Both the position numbers and the translations under genes were made by a program. A stretch of DNA of 64,000 nt from the NCBI RefSeq assembly GCF_020184175.1, contig NC_065533.1, forward strand, positions 14,220,695 to 14,284,694, read 5' to 3'. A model generated the notes under the pieces. The model worked only from the letters and a program-made list of their open reading frames with translations, did not search any database and had not been told where the DNA came from. Positions 11,769-23,944 of the stretch are shown here, in pieces. Within the stretch, counting starts at the first letter, position 1, and the number at the start of each line of letters is the position of its first letter. Source of the DNA: Aphis gossypii. Its lineage: Eukaryota > Arthropoda > Insecta > Hemiptera > Aphididae.

Positions 11769-13690
11769 ATGAATATCAAAAAAGTTCTATTTGTTATTAT
11801 TACAACCATACATTTCACTTTTGGATTCATTGCTTACGATTGCGGAGGTCCTAACCTAAATATAACTTCCTTTGACAGTCTAGAAGTAGACAACTGTGAT
11901 CTTCCAATACCTTCGAAAACAGAACGGGTAACAAGAATACAACTATTGCAAAGGGTTGAAACATATCCAGTTAATTTCAAATCATGCCTGATCACTGTTG
12001 ATTATTTAATAACAAGGTGTTCGGCGTTTGAAGACGCACAAGTTGTAGAGGGAGGGTATTTTTCCGACATAATAGAGTTAGGTAGTGCTAGATGTTCAGA
12101 GACTCACCAGAAACAATCTTTCACTTTTCAAACGGGAGGAGTAGTGACAGATTTAAAAATAAACGAAACGATATTTGTAACAAATATCATTGCCGGAACA
12201 TTAGACAAGTATGGTAATTGTAAAGGCACAACTTTTAAATCAAGCAGAGGAGAGTGGGAAGATGTGGTCGTACAAGCTAAATTTAAAATATTGCTTTCAG
12301 AAGGTACGGCTATAGCAAATAGTAAAGATAATATCCTCATACTTCCAACAGGAACCAAAATGAAATTATCTGAAAATTATGGTTTTGATTCTTTTAAAGG
12401 AGAGACTATATGGACAAACAACCATTTCACTTGTGAAGTACAAGATTTCAATGTTTTATATGATGGTCCTGCATCGTTAATAATTTCAAATGCCATTAAT
12501 GATTTTTCAAATAATATATATACCTATATTGTGGAAACGGATAAAATAGTTTTCCCTAAAACAAATTAAAAAAAGTTTTGCATGCGGGATGCCAGTGATT
12601 CAAACTGAACACATACAGTTAGTCATACTTGTAGATACCGCATTTTTCAATCGATTTACGACAACAACAATTTCTCCGCAAAACACTGATTTGTTAGCCT
12701 ACGTTAATACAAAATTTGTTTATGTTGAAAACTTCTTTAAATCTACGATAACATCATTGTATAATGACATAATTAAAAAACAGTGTGATCTCGAACGAAA
12801 AATATTACAACAAAAGCTTACACTAGCCTCTTCGAGCATTTCCGACTTTTCGTATCTTATGGGCGAAGGACCAGGTTTTACTGCAGTGAAAACAGGCGAA
12901 ATAATATATTTAATAAAATGTAAAAAGGTAAATGTTGAAATATCGAGAAAAAATGTATGTTTTAATGAACTACCAGTTTTATATAACAACAAAACGTTTT
13001 TCATGGCCCCCAAAACGCACATATTGCAACAATTTGGAACTCAAATTGATTGTAATATACTACTTCCACCTGGCTTCAATTTGGACGGAGACTGGTTTGG
13101 TATTGTACCCAATATACAAGAAAAAAAAAAACCACAAAAGCTCAAACCGGCTACAACCTGGACGTGGTCGTACAAAAGTCCAGAATCGCTTATGAATGCT
13201 GGTATATACACACAAGACACAATGAAAGCTTTTCAGCAACATATATTGTTTCCACAAGAAGTGAGTGCTGCTACAAATAATTTAATAAGACAATCTATGG
13301 GATATGATACGACTAACCAAGGTCTGCAATATAAATATCTTATTGACGAACAGACAATAAGCAACATGGTCGAAAATAAATTACATCAACTTTGGGGATG
13401 GTTTACAACTATTGGTACTTTTGTTTCGGGACTGATGGGGATATTTTTTATTGTAAAATTAATATTAACACTAGTGGATACGGGGATTAATATTACTATT
13501 TTATACAAAACCTTTGGGTGGAGTGCAAAACTGTTGGCAGGAATTTTTTCTAGTATTACCCATTATTTAATGTTAAAGACACAAAAAAAATCAAAATTTT
13601 GATCAAGACTCGCTAGACACAAAACATGTTCGCTATTCAATTAAAAATAGCAAAAAAGTGTACCCGAGCTTGAGTCAAGATTCTGTTTAA
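11769..13690 (+). pseudogene. Chuvirus-like envelope glycoprotein, copy 1 (frame broken)
   Basis: The ATG sits in CAACATG. The first frame (11769-12569, 266 aa) begins with a hydrophobic signal-peptide-like stretch (residues 1-20), then YDCGG and a NCDLP element. A second frame continues the same protein from about 12570 to 13602. Near its C-terminus are a tryptophan-rich LWGW segment, a hydrophobic membrane-spanning segment around FVSGLMGIFFIVKLI, and a short tail. The overall plan is signal peptide, cysteine-rich ectodomain, transmembrane anchor. From memory of the family this pattern matches chuvirus (Jingchuvirales) glycoproteins, which other insect mobile elements have also taken up. Compared with copy 2 it is 2 nt shorter near 12555, which splits the frame, and shorter near 13585, which ends the protein early. 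Expected role if intact: membrane fusion glycoprotein. Confidence 0.65.
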
Positions 13691-14460
13691 ACACTTTAAA
13701 GCCATACAGAAATAATGTATTTAATTTAATTTATTATTTATTTAGTATTAAAAGTATTGTTTTAAATTTGTATATTTTATTTAATTATTTAATGATAAAA
13801 AATTTTAATTTCATATTAAATGTACATGAAAAATGCAATTATTACCTTTATGTTATATGTTTATAAATATATACATTTGAAAAAAGGTTAAAGAAATATT
13901 TGTTTTTTACTATTTTGTATGGTAATTAAATATTAGATTATAAAATGATTAAATTATGTATTTTTAAGTGTGTTTAAGTAGTAGGTACAGGTTATTATGC
14001 TCAATATTCTATTTTTCTTTGAATTACCAAAAAAATTTGTAAGTTGTAGCATGTTCACGAATAATGTAATGTAAAATATACGCAATACATTTAATATTAC
14101 AAAACTAATATTTAGATATTTAGGTAATATTAATTTAGGTTATTGCTATAAATTAGTTATTATTTACTTTATTATAAATATTTCATGAAGTAAATATCTA
14201 ATAATGTATTATAAATACAAATCACATCGGTACCCGCGGGTATTAAAAATATTACAGCTGCATTTACCCATTTACGTGTATATTACGCGCGATCCGTCTT
14301 AGACGAAGGTTCAAATAATAATAAACACCGCTCCCGAATAGGCATAATCCTCGGCTGGCCGCCGACTACCAGTAGTGGGCGTGGTTAAAACGTCGCGTGC
14401 TTGCGGATCACGAAAACACCTAACAGCGCGTTCTCTCGGACGTTGTATGCGTTTCACTTT
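13691..14460. other. 3' flank and GC-rich right subterminal region of the element
   Basis: AT-rich to about 14220, then GC- and CpG-rich (14222-14460, including CGGTACCCGCGGGTA and CTCGGCTGGCCGCCGACTAC) up to the terminal repeat. A GC-rich end just inside the TIR also occurs on the left at about 3955-4075, though the two are not clearly homologous. No gene seen. Confidence 0.45.
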
Positions 14461-14479
14461 TAGTGTGACGGCCTCTTAA
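14461..14479. repeat. Right terminal inverted repeat with TTAA, copy 1
   Basis: TAGTGTGACGGCCTC followed by TTAA, the exact reverse complement of 3563-3581. Host-like AT-rich flank follows to the duplication junction at 14886-14901. Confidence 0.65.
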
Positions 14480-14902
14480 TACTTAATATTATACGCGCAA
14501 ATAATGGCGATTTCATATAAAGTCCAATTGAGAAAAGCGCTTTTCAATTTTTTATGAATTTTTCCATTTTCCGTGCAAATTTTTTAATTTCTCTTTTAGT
14601 AAAAACCTTATTTAGACTATTAAAAATATTTCTTAAAAAAATGACCCCAAATGGTCGATTAATTGTTATAATAAATAATAAAAAAAATGTTTCTGTAAAA
14701 TATTTTTATATTTTTATTTTTATATATTATATATTATATATATTTATAAAATATTATCATCAAGCATTTTTTTTTTAATAAATCTGTATTATTATGGTAT
14801 TATAACGGAATAAAATAAAAAACCTTTTTATTACAAATAAATAATATTAATACTGTTGACTAATATTTATATCAAAAATAAAAAGTTTTAAAAAAAAATT
14901 AG

Positions 14903-17900
14903 AAAAATAAATGATCCGGAGGGTAATGCAAATAATTATTGGAATACTGAAGAAAATTTACATAACTTAACAGTGGACGAATCTATACTTAGTAATCAAG
15001 AAATTAAGTATGCATTTAAAATTTATATTTTGATTGAAGATGAGTCGTAATAAATTTAATTCTTTAACAGGCAATGTGATGTTGATGAAAGTTCGGGAAG
15101 ACGAATAGTGGATATGCATTACGTTTTTAGTCAAATTAAAAACAGTGTTCATAGAGGGTCATTTGGTTGTACATTTTTAAATATGACGTTTATTTCTGAG
15201 AAAAAACACGGGTTTAGATCATCATTTAAGTTTAAATGTGATGTTTGTAATATTGTTATGTTTATCGACTCAGAAAAGTTGAAACCTGAAGCTTATTTGC
15301 CAGTAAATTATTCCGCCGTTAATGGATCAATAGCAGCTGGAATTGGATTTACACAGTTGTCCGAATTGTGTGCGATAATCGATATACCTTGTATGTCTTC
15401 AACTACTTTTCTGAAAATTCAAGAGTTTATTTGCAAAAGAATTCACGAAGTTGCAGAGGAACAAATGAAAATTGCTGGTGAAGAAGAACGTCGTTTAGCA
15501 ATAAAAGCTGGTACATTAGATGTTGATGGAACCCCTATGTGCACTGTAGTTGCGGATGGACAGTGGTCAAAGCGCAGTTACAAGACTAAATATGATGCAT
15601 TATCTGGAGTGGTAAAATATATATATGCTATATTAGTATATTAGTTTTATAAAACTGTTTTGAATGACCTTATTTATAATTCTACTTTCTAGGCAACAAT
15701 AATAGGTTATAGATCGAAAAAAATTTTGTTTGTGGGAATTAGAAACCGTTATTGTATAATTTGCCAAAGGGCCAAAAATAAAAAACTATCTCCACCTGAC
15801 CATACTTGTTTTTTAAATTGGAAAAAGGGTGCAACAAGCATGGAAGCCGATGCCATTGCCGATGGATTTAAACAAAGTTTGGAAATGCATGGACTCAAAT
15901 ATAACAAACTAATAGGTTAGTGTATATAATATATCAGTAACAATATTAATATATCAATATCAATAATGACCCATTCGGCACGATTCCCAACGACTGGCTT
16001 TATCAGTAGTAATTATTATAATGACAACGACAAAATCGACAAAAATAAAGAATATATAATTTGTTTATGGGCCCCACACGAGCTTGCTCATAAACCATAA
16101 CACACGATATGGGGCCCATTATACACACGATAATATTATAATATATTTATTAGGTATAATTTCTGTATTAAATAAAATAAAATATATATGGCTTATAATG
16201 ATTTTAATGATACGATTTATAAAAGAAATAGGAATAATAAAATTAATGACAACTACAATATCAATTACATATAGTAATTATACCAACAGTAATATTTTAA
16301 TTAAAGTGTCAATTATTATAAAAATGCAAGATAAATTAAATAATATTCGTATATATACATATATATATAGTTGCAGCAACCATAGTTGATAAAAATGTAT
16401 AAATGATAATAAAATAAAAATAATTATCTTTACCAGGAGATGGAGATTCTAGCGTTTCAAAAAGGCTATCTGAAATCATGCCTTATGGACCTAGACTACT
16501 CGTAAAAAAAATAGAATGTCGTAATCATTTATTGCGAAATTATGGTACAAAATTAGCAGCTATGACAGCAAACACGAAGTATCCAATTTTGTTAAGAAAA
16601 CATGTAAAAGCCAATGCATTACGTTTTAGATTTTCAATAACTAAGGCAATTGAATATCGTAATAGTTTACAAGGTCAATCAGATTACGAAAAAGAAGTTG
16701 GTAAGTTGAAAAAAATTTTTTTTATGAATTTTAATTTTTTAAACAACAAGACTTACAGACTTACTTGTACTACAGAGTATAGAATATAACTTGAATAATA
16801 TATATTTTTTTATAACTATACTATAGGATTACGGAAAGATATAAGTAATAGTTTTCGTCACATTTTGGGTAGCCATGATCGATGTGAGCCATATTTTTGC
16901 AAGGGCACAATACCAAATGAAAAAAATATGATTTTAGAAGCTGAAAGATCGGGATTCTTAACTGATATATCTCAAATAATATCTCGTTTAGTCGTCAATG
17001 TTGATAGTTTACTTATGAATGTTGACAACAACGTGTGTGAACAATTCAATAGTGTAATTAATAAACATTTAGCGGGTAAACGAATAAATTACTCACAAAG
17101 AAATTCATACAATTCACGAGTTGAAGCTGCGGTTATATCATATAATTCAAGTGGACAATTTCTTCGTTTAATGCATAAAAATATACAAAATGATATAAGC
17201 CCAGGTATACCTACTTTGAAGTATTATTTTTTTTTTAGTATTTTTGATTTTTTTTTTTATATATACATATACTTCTAGGTATAATAGGAAAGAAATTCCT
17301 TACATCCAATAAAAAAAAAAGAAACCAATCTAAAAAACGTCTTTTTCCTACAAGTATACAGAAAAAGAGTAATGTTGGCCCGGATCAACATTATGGTTTA
17401 GCCGAACCATTACCCGAAGAAGATAATATTTCAAAAGAAGAGTTACAAAAAATAAAAGATGATTTTATCAATTCACTACGATTAGATAGAAACGGGCGCT
17501 TGGATATTGAAAAGAAAACTAGAGAACAAGCTAATTCTCAAATTTGGCATGCTGAACGAAGGAATAGACTTACAACATCAAATTTTGGCCGTGTTTGTAA
17601 ACTACGACCAACTACGTCTTGTAAAATTTCTGTTTACGATATATTATATAGGACATTTTTTTCGAAGGCAACTGATTATGGTAAAGCCACCGAACCAGAA
17701 GCTATCGTCGCATTGGAAAATATTTTAAAATGCAAAATCCATCCGTGTGGGCTTATCATCGATGAACAATTTCCTTACCTAGCAACAACTCCAGGTAAAA
17801 TGTATTACAGTTACTTATGATATGCATTAATAATTTCAAATAAAATAATAATAATAATAATAATAATAATTTTTTTTGTATATGAATACAGACGGTATTA

Positions 17901-18742
17901 TCAATGACGATTTTTTAGTTGAAATTAAATGCCCGTTCGCAGTCAGAGATACGTTGACATTTTCGGAAGCGATAAACAGTAAAAAAGTAAGAGTATAATA
18001 TATACTAACTATCTAATCCAGTGGTTTTCAAACTGGGTGCCGCGGTTATTCCATAAATTACAGATTGCATTGAATTGTGATATAAGAAAATAAATTAATA
18101 ATTAATTCAAAACAATTTTGTTCATCTAAAAAAGGTCAGTGTGCCGTGAACATTATTTTAAGTTTACGGTGTACCTTGTGGCATGTATAATAAAAGTTTG
18201 AAAACCACTGATCTAATCAGTACCTATAACTGTTAAAATATTAAGTTTAGTGTAGGTAAAAATGTAAAAATGTTTTTATTCTATTTTACAACAAACATTT
18301 TTAGTTATTATTCTGTCGACTCGATGACAATGGAAAAATGCAGCTAAAAGTTGATCATAATTATTATTATCAAGTTCAGGGACAAATGCATATTTCCAAA
18401 CGAAGATTTTGTTATTTCTTCGTTTATTCAAAAAATTGGACAGAAGTACAAATAATAAATTATGATGTTTGCTTTTGGAATACAAAAATGGTTGATAAAT
18501 TAAAACTGTAAGTTTTTAAAAATTTTTAATTTTAATATCAAAGATAAGTTTACTCTTATACAACTTAGTAAGTTTGTTACTTTCTTTTAAGATTTTACAT
18601 GGAATGTTTACTACCAGAAATAGTGAATCCTCAGTATGGAAAACGATTACAAATAGATGACATAAAAGATCCAGAACACATTTTGGAAAACATAAAAACA
18701 AAAAACAAAACTAAAATAAATTTGAAACTAAATTATAAATGA
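14903..18742 (+). pseudogene. Transposase-YqaJ gene, second copy lacking first exons
   Basis: Exons equivalent to those of copy 1 lie at 14903-15007, 15071-15611, 15693-15915, 16437-16700, 16827-17204, 17279-17794, 17892-17986, 18305-18507 and 18592-18742. The duplication started inside the preceding intron, so the start exon and the two 90-nt exons are missing. Upstream of 14886 is instead flank DNA of the first right end. All DDE and YqaJ motifs are retained without stops. It could be expressed only from an internal start, or by splicing on from the upstream copy. The ATG in IVDMHYV (near 15111) would be the first internal choice and would keep the catalytic core. Confidence 0.75.
18019..18210. 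mobile_element. hAT-type MITE, second copy
   Basis: Duplicate of the insert at 8984-9176, with the same inverted ends and ATCTAATC duplications (18011-18018 and 18211-18218). Its presence in both units shows the MITE landed before the tandem duplication. One-base indels distinguish the copies. Confidence 0.85.
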
Positions 18743-20803
18743 TTTAATATTAGAACCCATGTTTATAGTATACATATTTCTATACATATATATATATATA
18801 CCGTATCCAAATATTTTAATAAATTATTTATTACGAAATATGCATTGCTTAATTATTCACATTATATGCCTATACGTAGGTATTAATTAATTAATAACAT
18901 ATACATTATGCATCATCAGATATAATAAGTATAATACTATTAATACTATAATAGTTGAAGTTCAATCTGTGTAATTTAAGGTTATTATTTATTACAATTA
19001 TAATTAATTTATAATTTCAGTCATTCAAACAATTATCTGAATTATCATAAAACATGATTATACGAGATCGTTAATTTGTAATATCATAAATTGGAACATT
19101 TATTATAATTAACATTAATTGTAATTGCATTATCATACCTCAATTATCATGATACATTAACATTAAACAAGTCTAATCTAAAAATTAGAAAAAAATTAGC
19201 CTATATTATAGATATTTAAAAAAGCGATACAGTGTTCAGTCACAGTCTCGAGATCAGTTTCAGTTACAGTGTGTAAGTGTTTCCAGTCACCATCATTGCG
19301 AGACTCCAGACAAATTTTTATTTTCTAAATACAGTTTTTTTTAAAGTCAGTGTTCTTTTAAATTATATATAGTTTTGTATTTATACATATACATTATACA
19401 TATCATCAACTCTCAGAACAAACGCTACATCATTTGTAAGTACCCATTTATAACTACTTAAAAATATACTTTTTTTAATTTTAAATTTTAGTTCATTGAT
19501 AAATCTTGTATACGATGAAAAATGATTCTGAACGGAGATAATTAGGTACCTATTAACTTTCGATTATTATATTTGGACGAGTCTTACAAACGGAATGATA
19601 TTACGAAATTTCGACCAAATTTAAAAAATAATGATTCTCTTTTCGACCAAAACAAACATTTTTGTAAAATTATGGCAATTACCTATATAGATACTTTTAA
19701 TACTTTTGCAAAATTATTAAAAGTATAAGTTGCATAAAATATTGTAAAATAAAATATAGAAAATTATTTAAAATTTAAGACTATCTATATCAATTATTTT
19801 TATATTAATATGTCACAATATGTATAATATTATTTAAAATAATAAAATAATAATAATATGTAATTTTGTCAAAAGATACAAGATACTATTATTGTAAATA
19901 TTTGTAATGAATAGTACCAAGATATTTGAATTTAAGTTGCAGAACCTTTAAAACTTAAATATTATATGAAACAAATAGTGATAATTTTTATTGTGTGTGT
20001 ATAATTAATATCGTTTTGTAAATAATTTCGTAAAGAATTGTATTTTTACGAATAATAATTCTATCCAGGTGCAATTGTAAGATAAATTAAAAACCCTAAA
20101 ATTAAATTGTATACTATTTTTTAAATTTTTTATATAATATTGTATATATATATTGTGGCATATTAACATAAAAATAATGTTAATATTTTACTATTCTTAT
20201 ATATTAAAAATGTTCTATATTTATTTTACAACATTTTGCAACTTATAAAAAATTATTTAGCAGCAATTATTTTATTTTTTTACATATATTATATACATTT
20301 TTGATTTTGGTCAAAAACGGGTATGCCCCATTTTATGAGAAACCTTATTTTAAATTTTCAAATTTTAGGTATTAATTCTCAAATGAAAATACTAATGTAA
20401 ACATCTGATACAAGTTTCAAGTTTTTACAATGAATTATTTTTGAATAAACATAAAAATCGTATATGCGTCGTACCTACCTACTTGTATTTTTATTATTTA
20501 TTATTTACTATATTTTTTTTTACCGATCAGATTAAGGTTAGGTTAGATCAAATTAAAACCTAATAGAATAAGAATTTATGCAGTAAAACAAATTTTTTCA
20601 ATGATAAAAATAGTTTTAATTGCTGTTATGAGTGCGTTAAATCGTATTTTTATACAAATTTTTCTTGTTTTTTAGAGCATTTAAATCCGTTCTCTTATTT
20701 TTTAAAGCACAATATTTAAATTAAGTGTTTAATTTAAATTGTACCTATATATAATATTTATATTTTATTTCATAATAGGTATTACAACCAGTCAACACTC
20801 AAC
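18743..20803. other. Second copy of intergenic and leader region
   Basis: Repeats 9709-11768, including the initiator-like patch (near 19235), the GTAAGT donors and the acceptors before the glycoprotein ATG. No additional gene. Confidence 0.5.
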
Positions 20804-22731
20804 ATGAATATCAAAAAAGTTCTATTTGTTATTATTACAACCATACATTTCACTTTTGGATTCATTGCTTACGATTGCGGAGGTCCTAACCTAAATATAA
20901 CTTCCTTTGACAGTCTAGAAGTAGACAACTGTGATCTTCCAATACCTTCGAAAACAGAACGGGTAACAAGAATACAACTATTGCAAAGGGTTGAAACATA
21001 TCCAGTTAATTTCAAATCATGCCTGATCACTGTTGATTATTTAATAACAAGGTGTTCGGCGTTTGAAGACGCACAAGTTGTAGAGGGAGGGTATTTTTCC
21101 GACATAATAGAGTTAGGTAGTGCTAGATGTTCAGAGACTCACCAGAAACAATCTTTCACTTTTCAAACGGGAGGAGTAGTGACAGATTTAAAAATAAACG
21201 AAACGATATTTGTAACAAATATCATTGCCGGAACATTAGACAAGTATGGTAATTGTAAAGGCACAACTTTTAAATCAAGCAGAGGAGAGTGGGAAGATGT
21301 GGTCGTACAAGCTAAATTTAAAATATTGCTTTCAGAAGGTACGGCTATAGCAAATAGTAAAGATAATATCCTCATACTTCCAACAGGAACCAAAATGAAA
21401 TTATCTGAAAATTATGGTTTTGATTCTTTTAAAGGAGAGACTATATGGACAAACAACCATTTCACTTGTGAAGTACAAGATTTCAATGTTTTATATGATG
21501 GTCCTGCATCGTTAATAATTTCAAATGCCATTAATGATTTTTCAAATAATATATATACCTATATTGTGGAAACGGATAAAATAGTATTTTCCCTAAAACA
21601 AATTAAAAAAAGTTTTGCATGCGGGATGCCAGTGATTCAAACTGAACACATACAGTTAGTCATACTTGTAGATACCGCATTTTTCAATCGATTTACGACA
21701 ACAACAATTTCTCCGCAAAACACTGATTTGTTAGCCTACGTTAATACAAAATTTGTTTATGTTGAAAACTTCTTTAAATCTACGATAACATCATTGTATA
21801 ATGACATAATTAAAAAACAGTGTGATCTCGAACGAAAAATATTACAACAAAAGCTTACACTAGCCTCTTCGAGCATTTCCGACTTTTCGTATCTTATGGG
21901 CGAAGGACCAGGTTTTACTGCAGTGAAAACAGGCGAAATAATATATTTAATAAAATGTAAAAAGGTAAATGTTGAAATATCGAGAAAAAATGTATGTTTT
22001 AATGAACTACCAGTTTTATATAACAACAAAACGTTTTTCATGGCCCCCAAAACGCACATATTGCAACAATTTGGAACTCAAATTGATTGTAATATACTAC
22101 TACACCCACTGGCTTCAATTTGGACGGAGACTGGTTTGGTATTGTACCCAATATACAAGAAATAAAAAAACCACAAAAGCTCAAACCGGCTACAACCTGG
22201 ACGTGGTCGTACAAAAGTCCAGAATCGCTTATGAATGCTGGTATATACACACAAGACACAATGAAAGCTTTTCAGCAACATATATTGTTTCCACAAGAAG
22301 TGAGTGCTGCTACAAATAATTTAATAAGACAATCTATGGGATATGATACGACTAACCAAGGTCTGCAATATAAATATCTTATTGACGAACAGACAATAAG
22401 CAACATGGTCGAAAATAAATTACATCAACTTTGGGGATGGTTTACAACTATTGGTACTTTTGTTTCGGGACTGATGGGGATATTTTTTATTGTAAAATTA
22501 ATATTAACACTAGTGGATACGGGGATTAATATTACTATTTTATACAAAACCTTTGGGTGGAGTGCAAAACTGTTGGCAGGAATTTTTTCTAGTATTACCC
22601 ATTATTTAATGTTAAAGACACACAAAAAAAATCAAAATTTTGATCAAGACTCGCTAGACACAAAACATGTTCGCTATTCAATTAAAAATAGCAAAAAAGT
22701 GTACCCGAGCTTGAGTCAAGATTCTGTTTAA
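20804..22731 (+). pseudogene. Chuvirus-like envelope glycoprotein, copy 2 (one frame break)
   Basis: Same protein as copy 1. The first frame is open from 20804 to 22165 (453 aa), through the place near 12555 where copy 1 is broken. It has the same signal-peptide-like start, YDCGG, multiple cysteines and N-glycosylation-type NxT/S sites such as NIT. Near 22100 this copy is 2 nt longer than copy 1, which shifts the frame, so the 453-aa product ends in unrelated residues. The downstream part (about 22110-22731) stays open in the other frame and carries the LWGW segment, the membrane anchor and a longer charged tail than copy 1. The breaks may be real decay or base-calling errors. If translated as it stands, the product would be a secreted ectodomain without an anchor. 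Confidence 0.65.
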
Positions 22732-23502
22732 ACACTTTAAAGCCATACAGAAATAATGTATTTAATTTAATTTATTATTTATTTAGTATTAAAAGTATTG
22801 TTTTAAATTTGTATATTTTATTTAATTATTTAATGATAAAAAATTTTAATTTCATATTAAATGTACATGAAAAATGCAATTATTACCTTTATGTTATATG
22901 TTTATAAATATAATACATTTGAAAAAAGGTTAAAGAAATATTTGTTTTTTACTATTTTGTATGGTAATTAAATATTAGATTATAAAATGATTAAATTATG
23001 TATTTTTAAGTGTGTTTAAGTAGGTACAGGTTATTATGCTCAATATTCTATTTTTCTTTGAATTACCAAAAAAATTTGTAAGTTGTAGCATGTTCACGAA
23101 TAATGTATAATGTAAAATATACGCAATACATTTAAATATTACAAAACTAATATTTAGATATTTAGGTAATATTAATTTAGGTTATTGCTATAAATTAGTT
23201 ATTATTTACTTTATTATAAATATTTCATGAAGTAAATATCTAATAATGTATTATAAATACAAATCACATCGGTACCCGCGGGTATTAAAAATATTACAGC
23301 TGCATTTACCCATTTACGTGTATATTTACGCGCGATCCGTCTTAGACGAAGGTTCAAATAATAATAAACACCGCTCCGAATAGGCATAATCCTCGGCTGG
23401 CCGCCGACTACCAGTAGTGGGCGTGGTTAAAACGTCGCGTGCTTGCGGATCACGAAAACACCTAACAGCGCGTTCTCTCGGACGTTGTATGCGTTTCACT
23501 TT

Positions 23503-23521
23503 TAGTGTGACGGCCTCTTAA
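23503..23521. repeat. Right terminal inverted repeat with TTAA, copy 2
   Basis: Second exact copy of TAGTGTGACGGCCTC plus TTAA. As the outermost right end, it pairs with the TIR at 3567 to bound the whole composite locus. Confidence 0.65.
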
Positions 23522-23944
23522 TACTTAATATTAAATACGCGCAAATAATGGCGATTTTCATTATAAAGTCCAATTTAGAAAAGCGCTTTTCAATTTTTTA
23601 TGAATTTTTCCATTTTCCGTGCAAATTTTTTAATTTCTCTTTTATAAAAACCTTATTAGACTATTAAAAATATTTCTTATAAAAAATGACCCCAAATGGT
23701 CGATTAATTGTTATAATAAATAATAAAAAAAATGTTTTCGTAAAATATTTTTATATTTTTATTTTTATATATTTAAATATATAATATTTATAAAATATTA
23801 TCATCAAGCTTTTTTTTTTAAATTAAATCGTATTATTATGGTATTAACGGAATAAAATAACAAAACCTTTTTATTACAAATAAATAATATTAATACTGTT
23901 GACTAATATTTATATCCAAAATAAAAAGTTTTAAAAAAAAATTA

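Larger units (their letters stand above)
5862..14885 (+). repeat. Tandem duplication, unit 1 (9.0 kb)
   Basis: This unit and 14886-23928 are nearly identical over their whole length. The coordinate offset drifts only from 9024 at the left to 9043 at the right through small indels. It starts in the intron before transposase exon 5879-5983 and ends about 410 bp outside the right TIR. The 16-base string TTTTAAAAAAAAATTA occurs at the left start (5862), at the junction (14886) and at the right end (23929). Confidence 0.9.
3567..23517 (+). mobile_element. TIR-bounded DNA transposon with transposase-exonuclease and viral-type glycoprotein genes
   Basis: The left end (3567-3581, GAGGCCGTCACACTA) is the exact reverse complement of 14461-14475 and of 23503-23517. 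TTAA lies immediately outside every one of these ends (3563-3566, 14476-14479, 23518-23521), as a 4-bp TTAA target duplication would leave. Before duplication the element was about 10.9 kb (3567-14475). It holds, in the same orientation, a multi-exon DDE transposase/YqaJ exonuclease gene and a glycoprotein gene. TTAA targets are known for Kolobok and piggyBac, whereas Mutator elements make 8-9 bp duplications. The transposase family resembles Mutator/Kolobok, so Kolobok fits both lines of evidence. It remains possible that the glycoprotein is a separate insertion nested in the transposon. Confidence 0.6.
14886..23944 (+). repeat. Tandem duplication, unit 2
   Basis: Direct repeat of 5862-14885 in the same orientation. 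It contains the 5'-truncated transposase gene, the intronic MITE, the glycoprotein copy 2, the second right TIR and the same 410 bp of flank. After 23944 the sequence leaves the repeat and must be the original right flank of the insertion. Differences from unit 1 are mostly short indels in A/T or AAT runs (for example a longer AAT run near 17850), with few substitutions. Confidence 0.9.

Noticed and set aside
11769..13690. Endogenous retrovirus (errantivirus-like) envelope with missing gag/pol
   Set aside because: No LTR, primer-binding site, gag or pol remains were seen in the 2 kb before or the 1 kb after, and the protein pattern fits chuvirus-type glycoproteins better.
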